DNA of 62,055 nt from Myxococcota bacterium (GCA_024278455.1 JAJRTE010000035.1:1-62055); one strand, 5' to 3'; positions 36,024 to 45,179 are shown, counted from the first letter of the stretch. Numbers and translations are program-made. Notes: generated by a model from the letters alone, not told the origin.

Positions 36024-38048
36024 TTACTTCTTGAACTTGCCAAAGAAGGACGAGAAGAGGCCACCGCTCTTCTGCTCGCGTCGCGTTCTCAATTGCTGCA
36101 GTTCCCTGCCGGCCTCGAGGTTCGCGGGATTGATCTTCAAGGCGCGCACGAAATACCTCGCAGCCAGGTGGGGATCGTTCTTGGCCAGGTAGATACGCCC
36201 CAGGAACAGGTTGGCCCAATCCAACTTCGGGTTCTGCCGAATCGCGGTGTGGAGCAGTTTCTCCGCCTCCTCGCACTTCTTCTTGTCCCTCGGATGATGC
36301 ATCCGAAACAGCGTGAAGCCGTAACAAGCGTTGTATTCGGGTTCCTTGGGATACAGATCCCGCGCGCGAGCAAAGGCTGCGTGGGCGCCGGGGAGATTCC
36401 CGGCATTCAACAGGCCGATCCCGGTCTTGAAATGACGGTCGGCCTGCAGCACGGCCTGAACCTCCTCGATCGCAGCTTCCTCGTCATGTGCCTTCCCGTA
36501 GAAGGTCGCATCGACGTACTTCTCCCTGGCCTCCGGATCGGTGAGTGTGTCATACGCCTTCTGGATCTTGTTGAAGATCTCCGTGCCCAACTTCTGCACC
36601 GGCTCGGGGAACTTGACGAGTCGGTCCGTGTGGTACTCCTTGGCCAACGCGAAGTAGGCCTTCCGGATGTCCGCCGCCTTCGCACGCCGATCAAGACCGA
36701 ACATCTCGAAATAGTTCTGCTTGTGGAGCGTTACATAGGTTTCCTTGAACTGGTTGGCGATTTCTCGTTCTCGAGGCGTGAACCCGCTCATGTTGAAGTC
36801 GAGGAGCGGGTCATGCTCGAGCTTGACAGGCACGAAATCCGCCTCGTCGAGTTCCCCCACTTCCTCGGCAATCATGTCCTCGATGGACAGTCCGCTCGAT
36901 GCGCCCTCGGACCCCGGATCGGCCTCCGGCGCCGCCTTGACCGCCTCCACATCCCCACTCATCACGTAGCGCCCCACCGAGCCCTCCCCGCCCTCACCAC
37001 CAGGCGAAACGCCTCCCGTTCCGGCAAGCGCCGGGGCCGGCGTCGAGCCAGGGGAAACCGCTGCTGCAGGCGGCGGTGCCGCGATGACTCCCGGGCTTCC
37101 TCCCTCGGGCGCGGGCGGCGCGATGGCGACCGCGGGGCTGCCTCCCTCGGGCGCGGGCGGCGCGATGGCGACCGCGGGGCTGCCTCCCTCGGGCGCGGGC
37201 GGCGCGATGGCGACCGGCCCCGGAACCGAACCAGGAGCCGCGTCGCCTGATGCCGTGCTGCCGCCCACACCACCGCCGAGCGTGCCGGAGACGCCGAGCG
37301 TGCCCGTTTGCGCCCGGTCCGCTCCCGCTGGCGCGGGTATCGATCTGGCCGCGTCCTCGATCATGCCGCTCAGGGAAAATGCAATGATGAGCCTGGCCAC
37401 TTGTTGAGGGGGAATGCCGCTGAAGGCCAGGATTTCCCCCAACTCCCTCTTCCCGTCCAAGCTTTCATAGAACTCCAGTTCATCCTGGGCCAACTCGAAC
37501 GCGGCGAGAGAGAAGGGCGGCGAGTCCACGGCACGCGGGCGTTCCCGCCGTCGTGGTTCCAGCGACCGCAGAAGCGACGCAGCATCTGGCATGCGCCGGA
37601 CGAATTGCAGTATCGCTGCCGGGACAGGTAGTTCTGGCGCGGCCGGCACCTTCTGCCGCGTGAAACGATAGGTGCCCTCCGTCCAGGCGTACAGGCCCAC
37701 GAGCCGAAGCTGGCTGAGTGCGGCCTTGAGCTTGGGCAGTTCCTCCTTCTTCAGAGGGCCCTCTCCTACCAGGAGTCGCTCCAGGGCCTGCTTCGTGCGC
37801 ACCGCTTCATGCCGGAGGCGCGGCACATCCTCACTCGAGATACGCCGTGCTGACTCGAGCAGTTTCAGCAGGCTCTCCGACATGGCATTGGATTGAATGG
37901 CGACCGGACATCCCTTGGAAAACGCGACTTGTTTCCTGAGCTTGCCCCGGACCACCTCGAGGACGCCCGACTCCCCCGCGCGCTTGATCTCCAGCAGCAG
38001 CTCGGCAATCGGGATATCGACCAATGTACCTGTCAACGGAAAGGACAT
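36024..38048 (-). CDS. DUF4388 - J-domain (HTD variant) - TPR protein
   Basis: 674 residues. N-terminal DUF4388 (MSFPLTGTLVDIPIAELLLEI, KQVAFSKGCPVAIQSN), a helical region, then a Pro/Ala/Gly linker with three identical-type 14-residue units (VAIAPPAPEGGSPA). Next is a DnaJ-like domain (NYFEMFGLDRRAKAADIRKAY, FNKIQKAYDTLTDPEAREKY) and TPRs ending FGKFKK. The J-domain hallmark HPD reads HTD, so stimulation of DnaK is doubtful. ATG 38048 has GAGGT seven bases upstream. DUF4388 and TPR suggest a regulatory scaffold of gliding/motility or signalling type seen in deltaproteobacteria. Ends with TAA. Confidence 0.87.
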   Translation of the reverse strand: MSFPLTGTLVDIPIAELLLEIKRAGESGVLEVVRGKLRKQVAFSKGCPVAIQSNAMSESLLKLLESARRISSEDVPRLRHEAVRTKQALERLLVGEGPLKKEELPKLKAALSQLRLVGLYAWTEGTYRFTRQKVPAAPELPVPAAILQFVRRMPDAASLLRSLEPRRRERPRAVDSPPFSLAAFELAQDELEFYESLDGKRELGEILAFSGIPPQQVARLIIAFSLSGMIEDAARSIPAPAGADRAQTGTLGVSGTLGGGVGGSTASGDAAPGSVPGPVAIAPPAPEGGSPAVAIAPPAPEGGSPAVAIAPPAPEGGSPGVIAAPPPAAAVSPGSTPAPALAGTGGVSPGGEGGEGSVGRYVMSGDVEAVKAAPEADPGSEGASSGLSIEDMIAEEVGELDEADFVPVKLEHDPLLDFNMSGFTPREREIANQFKETYVTLHKQNYFEMFGLDRRAKAADIRKAYFALAKEYHTDRLVKFPEPVQKLGTEIFNKIQKAYDTLTDPEAREKYVDATFYGKAHDEEAAIEEVQAVLQADRHFKTGIGLLNAGNLPGAHAAFARARDLYPKEPEYNACYGFTLFRMHHPRDKKKCEEAEKLLHTAIRQNPKLDWANLFLGRIYLAKNDPHLAARYFVRALKINPANLEAGRELQQLRTRREQKSGGLFSSFFGKFKK
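37096..37221. repeat. Three tandem 42-bp units inside the DUF4388/J gene
   Basis: Units start at 37096, 37138 and 37180; the first two differ by one base and the third diverges at its end. They encode the 14-residue linker repeat. Slippage-prone, so length may vary between strains. Confidence 0.9.
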
Positions 38049-38309
38049 GCGTGGCACCTCTACACAACGACCGGGTCCCTGCGCGCGATGTTATCGATGC
38101 CGTCCATAATACACTTCGATCCAGCGTGCGCAATCGACAAACACGTTCGAATTGCGTCAGATTATAGGCGGGAAGAGGGTGACGGGCAAGCGTTTCGCTG
38201 GAGCCTCCCTGGTTGTGCAGGCGGTGCGGCCAATAGCAGACACCCCCGGGTGTAACACCCCCAGCCTGTTGCAAGCATAACCACTGAAAACCAAAGGCGA
38301 ATATTTGTG

Positions 38310-38338
38310 GTGAGTTTTTTGTTGTTACCTGGTATGCT
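38310..38338 (+). promoter_or_regulatory. Extended -10 promoter of the candidate ncRNA
   Basis: TGGTATGCT (extended -10, TATGCT at 38333-38338) with a T-rich stretch just upstream and a weak -35 (GTGAGT, 17-base spacer). Start near 38345. The remaining 38049-38309 is the upstream region of the DUF4388 gene; I see no gene in it. Confidence 0.45.
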
Positions 38339-38344
38339 ATCTCA

Positions 38345-38932
38345 AGAAGATAGGGCGAACGTTTTGGTGACAGGTTTATCGGTGGCCCCTCGGAATTGGA
38401 CCTCTCGGTTTAGTGTCGACGGCTATCTACGGTTCGGTTTTCTGTTTCGCGGGTCGCGCGAGCGGTCCGCGGCGATGCTCGAATCGGCTAGACGGGGCTT
38501 CCGATTTTTACGCGACCTTGCACGTGAGGCGAGCGTCGCGGTATGGAGCACAAGGAGGTGCTTGTCAGGCTTTAGAAGACCCCTAGTTCCCCGGAACGGA
38601 AAACGGTCGGTGTCGGTTTCCGGTTTATGGTGGGATATCGCAGATTGGGAGGCGGATACACTTTGGCGATAGGGGCCTTCTAAATTCTCAGATAGTGGGA
38701 CTGGCGATTTCGCTCGTTCCCTGGCACGGAGGGATGGAGAAACCACACGTTGCCGAATGGCTGGCGAATGGCGTTTGTGGTGGAGTCAGCGAGAAGTTCG
38801 GAACCTGCTATCTAGTGTGCGTGCCGAGGTGGAAGGTGGTGTGGCGACCTCGAGTTGTGGTCGGGTCATCCACTGGACCTCCGGCATCAAGAGAGTGTGC
38901 CCCGGCGTTTCAGGCGACCGGGGCATTTTTTT
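38345..38932 (+). ncRNA. Candidate large structured non-coding RNA (about 590 nt)
   Basis: The gene-free stretch 38281-38940 is about 56% G+C by my count, well below its neighbours, and G-rich on the plus strand. It begins with an extended -10 promoter and ends at a strong intrinsic terminator in the same orientation, yet no frame in it has a ribosome site or coding-like codons. Hairpins occur in series: 38482-38506 (AATCGG/CCGATT), 38511-38540 (CGCGACCTTGC with GCGAG..GTCGCG, eleven pairs), 38547-38562 (AGCAC/GTGCT, loop AAGGAG), 38591-38623 (CCGGAA/TTCCGG), 38743-38780 (CCACA/TGTGG) and 38825-38852 (CGAGGT/ACCTCG). It does not show the core motifs of RNase P RNA, tmRNA or SRP RNA. Identity and boundaries are unproven. 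Confidence 0.55.
38898..38932 (+). terminator. Strong intrinsic terminator
   Basis: TGCCCCGG pairs perfectly with CCGGGGCA around a 12-base loop, followed by seven T. The U-tract exists only on the plus strand, so it cannot serve the convergent nadE gene; it ends a plus-strand transcript that contains no recognisable gene. Confidence 0.9.
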
Positions 38933-38947
38933 GTTCGCCGGCGCGGC

Positions 38948-40648
38948 CTATTTGCGGTCCGCCCCGGGTGTTTCCCTGACAAGGGGAGCGGTCTCCGAGA
39001 ACCGGTTGGCCAGGGGGACACGCCTTCCCATGCCGAATGCCTTGGTGGTCACCCTGATGCCGGGGGCAGCCTGCCGTCGCTTGAACTCGCTGCGTTCTAT
39101 CAGCCTCAGCACCAACTGCACCGAAGCGCGATCGTACCCCCGTCCCACGATTTCCTCCAGGGTCCGGCTCTCTTCCACGTGGGCACGCAGAATGCCGTCG
39201 AGCACCTCGTAGGGGGGAAGCGAATCCTGGTCCTTCTGGCCGGGACGCAACTCCGCCGACGGCGCCTTGGCAAGGATGGCACCAGGAATGATGGCCCTCT
39301 TCGCCTGCCGGTTCACCTCCCGGGCGACCTCATAGACCAGCATCTTGGGCAGATCGGCGATGACGCCGAGTCCCCCGCACATGTCGCCATAGAGCGTGGC
39401 GTATCCCACCGCGTATTCTGACTTGTTGCCGGTTGTCAGCAACAGGTATCCGAACTTGTTGGACAGGGCCATCAGCACGATGCCCCGGAACCTGGCCTGC
39501 AAATTCTCTTCCGTCACGTCCATCGGCCGGTCCCCGAAAACGGGTTTCAAAGTATCCAGCCCGCACTGGAACAGGGGATCGATAGAAATCGTTCGGTATT
39601 CTATGCCGAGATTCTGGGCCAAGGTCGCCGCATCTTCGAGCGAGCTGCGGGAAGAGTACCGGGACGGGAGTGCAACGCCGAGCACGCTGTCGGGCCCAAG
39701 CGCCCGCGCGGCGACAGCGGCGGTAAGCGCGGAGTCGATACCTCCGGACAGCCCCAGAACCACGCGATCGAACCCACACTTGACCACGTAGTCGCGCAAA
39801 CCCAGCTCGAGCGCCTCGAGGATGTCGGCGGCCCCCTCGGTCGGCGCCGGTTCGACCCTGCCTCCGACACACGACGCCTCCCCGGTCAGCACGTCGGCCC
39901 ACACCAGGTCTTCCCGGAAGGCCCCCGCGCGACAAAGCAAACGCCCGTCAGGCGAAACCGCCATGCTTGATCCGTCGAACACCAGTTCGTCGTTGCCCCC
40001 GACGAGATTGCAGATGAACACCGGCAGGCCATGTCTTCGCGCTGTCGCCGAGGCCATCTGTTCCCGCAGGCGAGGTTTGCCCGAATGGAATGGCGACGCG
40101 GCAAGGTTGAGGATGACATCGACACCTCGATCGACAAGGCGTTCGACCGGGTCCAGGGAGTATCGTCTCATCGGCCAGTAGGTACGGTCGTTCCAGAGGT
40201 CTTCGCAAATCGTGATGCCGAACCGGGTGCCGCGGTACGAAACGAGGAACTCGGAGTCGGCGGGGACGAAGTACCTCTCTTCGTCGAACACGTCGTATGT
40301 CGGCAGCAACGTCTTGTGCCCCATCCCCACAACTCGCCCATCCGCGATGAATGCCGCCGAGTTGCGGGCTGGCCGGGCGTCACCGTCGGAAGACCGCGTG
40401 GCCAGCCCCACGACAGCGGCAATCCCCCGGACGCCTGGGCGCAGCCGCTCCAGGGCCTCATGGTTCGCACGCAGGAAACTGCGTCGCTCGAGCAGATCCA
40501 GGGGGGGGTACCCGCAAAGCGTCAGTTCTGGAAAAACCACCAGCTCCGCACCGGAACGGCGTGCGGCCTCGAGAGTCTCCAGCACTTTGCCGACATTTCC
40601 TTCGAAGTCACCGACGATCGTATCGATCTGCGCCATGGCGATTCGCAT
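38948..40648 (-). CDS. nadE: Glutamine-dependent NAD+ synthetase
   Basis: 566 residues. N-terminal nitrilase-type glutaminase with the triad Glu (PELTLCGYPP), Lys (GHKTLLPTYDVFDE) and Cys (ITICEDLW); C-terminal NAD synthetase with P-loop LGLSGGIDSALT, TGNKSEYAVGYATLYGDMCGG and KAPSAELRPGQKDQDSLP. It amidates nicotinic acid adenine dinucleotide using glutamine. ATG 40648 has GGAGG upstream. Transcribed towards the candidate ncRNA. Confidence 0.96.
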   Translation of the reverse strand: MRIAMAQIDTIVGDFEGNVGKVLETLEAARRSGAELVVFPELTLCGYPPLDLLERRSFLRANHEALERLRPGVRGIAAVVGLATRSSDGDARPARNSAAFIADGRVVGMGHKTLLPTYDVFDEERYFVPADSEFLVSYRGTRFGITICEDLWNDRTYWPMRRYSLDPVERLVDRGVDVILNLAASPFHSGKPRLREQMASATARRHGLPVFICNLVGGNDELVFDGSSMAVSPDGRLLCRAGAFREDLVWADVLTGEASCVGGRVEPAPTEGAADILEALELGLRDYVVKCGFDRVVLGLSGGIDSALTAAVAARALGPDSVLGVALPSRYSSRSSLEDAATLAQNLGIEYRTISIDPLFQCGLDTLKPVFGDRPMDVTEENLQARFRGIVLMALSNKFGYLLLTTGNKSEYAVGYATLYGDMCGGLGVIADLPKMLVYEVAREVNRQAKRAIIPGAILAKAPSAELRPGQKDQDSLPPYEVLDGILRAHVEESRTLEEIVGRGYDRASVQLVLRLIERSEFKRRQAAPGIRVTTKAFGMGRRVPLANRFSETAPLVRETPGADRK

Positions 40649-41067
40649 GAGCACTCCTCCGAGCGTAGACTGCCCTTCATCTACCTCACGTTGTGCAGCG
40701 CGTCAAACAGGATTCCTCCGGCTCGATGATACGGCGGTCCCAACAGCGTCGACGAGCACCGTTCCAATACCCAGTCCGCGGAACAACATCCATGCCCCCC
40801 GGAGTCGCGGGCAATCGACCTGGACGACAAGATGTCTCCTGACCACAACGGCGCCACCGCGCTCCGTCCTGCGGGCCGTCATCGCGCGCGATCTGGGACA
40901 CCCTCCGAACACGCTCCGAAGCGCCGGCGCGCCGGCGGCTCTCAGTTCCTAGTGAAGAATTCGAGAAAAGTTGCCGATCTCGTGTGTGCAGGATCGATGC
41001 GGGACGGCGTGTCCCGCGGGTCGCTGCATGATACATCACGAGTGTACGCATCCGAGGATTGTCCATA
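40649..41067. other. Divergent intergenic region with a perfect inverted repeat
   Basis: 419 bp between nadE and the small HTH gene. No gene seen. At 40999-41017, GCGGGAC and GTCCCGC form a perfect 7-bp inverted repeat around five bases, 50 bp before the HTH start; it may be an operator (perhaps autoregulatory) or an RNA hairpin. Confidence 0.5.
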
Positions 41068-41454
41068 ATGTTGCATAGCCATACACATAGTACGCACATA
41101 CCCAGGCGGCAGTCTGGGCCAGGACATGGGATCGATACGCTGGATGGGCCTGGCCCGGACCTCGAGTTCCCGGTGGGAAAACAGGAAGGCGCCGGCCCGG
41201 AACACCTGCGCAAGCTCGCCGTGCACCGGCTACTGTCGTTGATCGAACGGGGGGGGGAACTGCCCGATGGCGGAAGGCGTGGGGTTCTGCTTCCGCCCTT
41301 CGACGAGGCGTTCCTGGCTGCCGAACTGGGGTGCCGGCCTTCTCAAGCCGCAAGCATCCTGAACGATCTGGCCATGAGCGGTACCATGGCAAGAGACGGG
41401 GACCGCTGGCGGGTACCCGAAGTCGAGGCGCTCCACCGTCTTCGTGCCGGATGA
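41068..41454 (+). CDS. Small protein with Crp-type winged-helix DNA-binding region
   Basis: 128 residues from ATG 41068 (TTG 41059 also possible). The first 45 residues are His/Pro-rich. Residues about 50-125 (LRKLAVHRLLSLIERGG, LPPFDEAFLAAELGCRPSQAASILNDLAMSGTMARDGDRWRV) read like the C-terminal HTH of Crp/Fnr regulators without the cyclic-nucleotide domain. A lone HTH of this kind could bind the inverted repeat upstream. Gene reality is moderately supported; function is inferred. Confidence 0.5.
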   Translation: MLHSHTHSTHIPRRQSGPGHGIDTLDGPGPDLEFPVGKQEGAGPEHLRKLAVHRLLSLIERGGELPDGGRRGVLLPPFDEAFLAAELGCRPSQAASILNDLAMSGTMARDGDRWRVPEVEALHRLRAG

Positions 41455-41855
41455 TGCTGGCAGGGATCGCCAGACGTGAGGCTACGCCTGCTACGCCTCG
41501 GGCGACCACCACCCCACCTGGCGGGTCACGAGATATCGAATCGGTTGTCGACCGGCGGGGTCTCGACCTGTCCTCCCGAGCTGTCTCAACAGGAACCCGA
41601 CGGGCACTCGTACCGTCTCCGGGTTGAGCGGGAACGGGGGGGCGACCCGTGATGTCGGCCCTGGTGGCTCTGGCAGGTGTGGGGTGAGGCGATGGGCCAC
41701 GCCCTTTCCGGTCGATGCGGGCTTCCATTGAACGCGGAGAGATGCTACCAATGAGGACTGCCGGGCCTCTCCGGCGTCAAGGCCGTCGGGCTCCGATTGC
41801 ATACGATGGCATACGATGGCATGGTGGCAAGCTGCCTCGACAACCGGAATCCAGG
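41455..41855. other. Intergenic region upstream of bioY
   Basis: 401 bp. The bioY frame is open back to 41715, but the added residues are unlike the family. Contains a direct 10-bp tandem repeat (ATACGATGGC at 41801 and 41811) close to the bioY start. No riboswitch or clear promoter recognised. Confidence 0.45.
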
Positions 41856-42452
41856 ATGCTTCCTCTTCGTTCTGAAGACCCGTCCGCGTCGCGGACGGGA
41901 TGGCAGAGACTTCTCGATGGGGGCGTCACAGCCGCGTCCGTCACAGCCGGAGTCGCGGCCATCACCGCCGGTGCTCGAGTCTCTTTCCCCTTGCCGGGAG
42001 CGCTCGCACCCGCTACGGCCCAAACGGTCGCCGTGCTTCTGGCCGGGGTGGTCCTTGGGCCTGGAAGGGCCGCATGTTCCGTTGGCCTCTACATCGCCCT
42101 CGGCGCTCTGGGCTGCCCGGTTTTCGCTGGCGGCGCAGGGGGGGTCTCCAGGATCACCGGCCCCACCGGGGGGTACCTTGCCGGATTCATCCTGGCTGCG
42201 TGGCTGACCGGATGGTGGTATCGTACCGGCCGCTGTCGCCGCCTCGTATCGGCCGTCGCGGGGATGATCGTGGCTCACGGGATGATTCTCGCTGCCGGCT
42301 GGACACGCCTGGCGATGCTCGTGGGACCTGCTCGAGCGTGGCAGGCAGGCGTGGCGCCGTTCCTTGTTGGAGGTATCGCGAAGTCCATTTGCGCCGGTGT
42401 GCTGGCAGCAGGATTCGCCAGCGTGGCACACCGCATCCGGCAGGCAGTTTGA
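41856..42452 (+). CDS. bioY: Biotin transporter BioY (ECF S-component)
   Basis: 198 residues from ATG 41856, the usual BioY length; upstream ATGs at 41742 and 41751 would extend it. Six hydrophobic helices and family motifs: VSFPLPGALAPATAQT, LYIALGALGCPVFAGG and ITGPTGGYLAGF. BioY binds biotin in the membrane, working alone or with an ECF ATPase module, which is not present here. No bio genes are adjacent. Confidence 0.87.
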   Translation: MLPLRSEDPSASRTGWQRLLDGGVTAASVTAGVAAITAGARVSFPLPGALAPATAQTVAVLLAGVVLGPGRAACSVGLYIALGALGCPVFAGGAGGVSRITGPTGGYLAGFILAAWLTGWWYRTGRCRRLVSAVAGMIVAHGMILAAGWTRLAMLVGPARAWQAGVAPFLVGGIAKSICAGVLAAGFASVAHRIRQAV

Positions 42453-42510
42453 ACCGGCGTTCCGGCATGGCAGACATTCAGATCGCTTTTTGCGAGACAA
42501 CCAACTGCGT

Positions 42511-43455
42511 ATGTCTATGTCCCAAAATGCCCACAACAACCCTCTCGATGCTTCCTTGCTCGACCAGGTGGTCCTCGGGGACTGCCGCGATCACCTGGAG
42601 TCTCTCGAGGACCGGTCGGTGCACCTGTTTCTCTCGGATATTCCCTACGGGATCAACCTGGATACCTGGGACGTGCTGCACAGCAACACCAATTCCGCGC
42701 TCCTGGGGCAGTCCCCGGCTCAGCGAGGGAAGCCGGCATTCAAGCGGCGAGGCAAGCCCATCAACGGCTGGTGCCGGGCCGATCGTCGAACCGGCACCGA
42801 GTACCAGGCTTGGTGCCGGAGTTGGGCACGACTCGTGCAGCCGAAAATGAAGCCCGGAGCATCGCTGTTCGTCTTCGGCGCCCGCAGGACCCTCCACCGT
42901 CTCATCATCGCCTTCGAGGACGCGGGCTTCCTGCTCAAGGATGTGCTCGCCTGGAAGAAAGGAGCCGCCCACCACCGTGCCCAGCGAATCAGCAAGGTAT
43001 TCGATCGCCGGGGACTGCCCGAAGAGGCCGCTCGATGGCATGGCTGGCGCCTCGGGAATCTTGCCCCCGCCTACGAGCCGGTGGCGTGGTTCATGAACCC
43101 CTATCGCATCGGGGGCACACTCGCCGACAACGTTCTGGAACACGAAGTGGGCGCCATGAACCTGATCGCATCGGCCATCGATGGAACCAGCCCGACCAAT
43201 CTCCTCGAGTTCGATTTCGCGCCGGGAGAGATCCGCTGGCACGAGGCTCAGAAGCCGCTCAAGCTCATCGAGTTCCTGGTGAAGCTCACGACTCGAGAAG
43301 GACAGGTCGTTCTCGACCCGTTCATGGGAAGCGGCACGACGGCCGTGGCCGCCAGGCGGCTGGGCCGGCACTTTATCGGGTTCGAGATCGAGCCGGCAAC
43401 CCACCGAACCGCGGTCGCCCGCATCGAGCGCGAGGCTCCCGGGCGCCAGCCGTGA
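42511..43455 (+). CDS. Solitary DNA methyltransferase (N4-C/N6-A, beta-class order)
   Basis: 314 residues from ATG 42511 (or 42517). Motif IV DIPYG comes first, near residue 43; the SAM-binding motif I, DPFMGSGTT, is near residue 270; this is the beta-class order of exocyclic-amino methyltransferases. Between them lies a basic target-recognition-like region (GKPINGWCRADRRTG, AHHRAQRISKVFDRRG). No restriction endonuclease or phage gene is adjacent, so it appears to be an orphan regulatory-type enzyme. Target sequence unknown; its possible relation to the iterated CTCGAG is discussed in the findings. Confidence 0.9.
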   Translation: MSMSQNAHNNPLDASLLDQVVLGDCRDHLESLEDRSVHLFLSDIPYGINLDTWDVLHSNTNSALLGQSPAQRGKPAFKRRGKPINGWCRADRRTGTEYQAWCRSWARLVQPKMKPGASLFVFGARRTLHRLIIAFEDAGFLLKDVLAWKKGAAHHRAQRISKVFDRRGLPEEAARWHGWRLGNLAPAYEPVAWFMNPYRIGGTLADNVLEHEVGAMNLIASAIDGTSPTNLLEFDFAPGEIRWHEAQKPLKLIEFLVKLTTREGQVVLDPFMGSGTTAVAARRLGRHFIGFEIEPATHRTAVARIEREAPGRQP

Positions 43456-43494
43456 TCGGGCCGGTGCGCCCGGAGGTGCGGACATCCCGTGGAA

Positions 43495-44985
43495 TCACCG
43501 GGAGGATTCGCCATCACGCAGTCCACCGGCACTGTCCATTCGAGCCAGGGCACGCCGCCATGCCGCGAAGCCGCCGCCGTCCTTCCATGCAGCGAACGCG
43601 GCTTCTCCGGTCCTCGATGTGCCGGTTGCGAGCCGGTATTCGACCCAGGCCCATCGCGCACTGGCTGGCCTGAGCGTGGCTCGAGGCCCCAGTTTCGACC
43701 CGAGCCGTCCGAGGCGGCGGGAGAGTTCCTTGATCTCCTCGAACGGCGCGCCGGCGAGCGGGGTTCCGCGCTTGGGCACGAAGAACGAAACCGCCAGCGT
43801 CACCTGCACGCTCTTGCCCATGTCCTGGACAAGGCGGACGAGTTCGTCGATATCCTCGTCGCCCTCGCCGGGAACCCCGAGCATGGCGTAGACCTTGATC
43901 GACGACATCCCTGCTCGAGAGGCCAGTTCGGCGGTTTGCAGAAGGTGTTCGCGATCGACACGGCGCCCCAGCCGGCGCCGCAGTCTCTCGGACGCCCCAT
44001 CCGCTGCGACGGTCAACTGGTGGTAGCCTGCCCGGCGAAGCAGGTCGACCAGGGCCGGGGTCATTCGGTCGGCCCGCAGGCTGGACACGCTGGTGCCGAT
44101 CCCACGTTCCAACAACGCTTCCAGAATCTGCGGAAGTTCCGGATGGTCGCTCACGGCAGCACCGACCAGCCCGACTCGCCTGGTCTCCTCCGGGATCCTC
44201 GAAAGAATGCGCTCCGCCGGCACGACACGCATGCCGGACCGGCGATTTCGCCGCATGACACAATAGGCGCACGCCCTTGAGCAGCCTCGAGATGCCTCCA
44301 CGAGGAACATGTTGCTGAGGTCGGTCTCCCTGGTCACTCGGCGCGAGACGGCGGGGAGGGCACTCGGGACGGCTGCCAGCAGGGCCGGCACCATATCGCC
44401 GTGTTGCGCCGGCACGTACACGCCTGGCAACTCGGCCAGCACGGCCAGCACATCCGCTCGGTCCCGCCCGGCTTCATCCCGAATCGTGCTGGCAACCCGC
44501 TCGAGCACGGGCTCCGCCTCTCCCATCACGATCGCGTCCACGAACGGCGCCAGCGGCAAAGGGTTGGACCAGGTCAGCGGTCCTCCGGCGATGACCAGGG
44601 GGTGATGCACGCCCCGGTCGTGCCGGAACGCCGGGATACCACCGAGTTCGAGGACCTCGAACAGGCCAGGCAGCTCGAGTTCGCAGGCGATGGAGAAGGC
44701 CACGATATCGAACGAGGAGATGGGGGAGAGACTCTCGAGACTGAATAGCGGTGTTCGGGTCCGCTGGTAGGTCCGGGGGTCGTCCGGGAGGAACGTGCGT
44801 TCGCAAGCCACGTCTGGAATCGCGTTGAGCATCCCGTAGACCGCCTGAAAGCCAAGCGATGACATGCCGACGTAGTACCGGGTGGGTGTGGCCAGCACGA
44901 TCCGGATACGGCCGTCCGTCGAGTAGTGCACGCCCCATTCACCGTCCCGGCGGGCGGTTGCCTCTTGCACGAGATCCCAGTTCAT
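43495..44985 (-). CDS. B12-binding-type radical SAM protein
   Basis: 496 residues. N-terminal Rossmann-like cobalamin-binding-type domain (VLATPTRYYVGMSSLGFQ, IAGGPLTWSNPLP, GEAEPVLE), then a radical SAM barrel with cluster motif RGCSRACAYCVM (CxxxCxxC), and GVPGEGDEDIDELVRLV. It resembles the family often fused or adjacent to DUF2344; no DUF2344 gene is found here. Reaction unknown. Divergent from the FG-GAP surface protein by about 190 bp. Confidence 0.85.
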   Translation of the reverse strand: MNWDLVQEATARRDGEWGVHYSTDGRIRIVLATPTRYYVGMSSLGFQAVYGMLNAIPDVACERTFLPDDPRTYQRTRTPLFSLESLSPISSFDIVAFSIACELELPGLFEVLELGGIPAFRHDRGVHHPLVIAGGPLTWSNPLPLAPFVDAIVMGEAEPVLERVASTIRDEAGRDRADVLAVLAELPGVYVPAQHGDMVPALLAAVPSALPAVSRRVTRETDLSNMFLVEASRGCSRACAYCVMRRNRRSGMRVVPAERILSRIPEETRRVGLVGAAVSDHPELPQILEALLERGIGTSVSSLRADRMTPALVDLLRRAGYHQLTVAADGASERLRRRLGRRVDREHLLQTAELASRAGMSSIKVYAMLGVPGEGDEDIDELVRLVQDMGKSVQVTLAVSFFVPKRGTPLAGAPFEEIKELSRRLGRLGSKLGPRATLRPASARWAWVEYRLATGTSRTGEAAFAAWKDGGGFAAWRRALARMDSAGGLRDGESSR

Positions 44986-45179
44986 GCCACCAACGTAGAT
45001 GCACGCACGACCGGCATTGGCACCACCGCGTCTTCATGGCAAAGTGCACGAACAGGCAACACCGGGCTGCAGAATCATCCAGCGCTCCCCAAATGGAACG
45101 CCGATCCGGTACATTCTGGCCCGAAATGTGCAAATTGCCAGTGCGATGTGTACGCGGGACATCCACACGGGAGGAGATC

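Noticed and set aside
38140..38165. GTTCGAATT, recalling a tRNA T-loop
   Set aside because: Flanking stems do not pair and there is no acceptor, D or anticodon arm.
38307..38672. 121-codon open frame inside the AT-richer gap
   Set aside because: No ribosome site, no coding-like codon choice, and the region is better explained as an RNA with a promoter and terminator.
38345..38932. Identity as RNase P RNA, tmRNA or a CsrB-type sponge
   Set aside because: Core motifs of RNase P RNA and tmRNA are missing. One hexaloop AAGGAG and an excess of GGA over TCC hint at CsrA binding, but the GGA enrichment is modest and most are not in hairpin loops.
41491..41802. 103-codon minus-strand open frame before bioY
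   Set aside because: No ribosome site, no family resemblance, and composition like other shadow frames.
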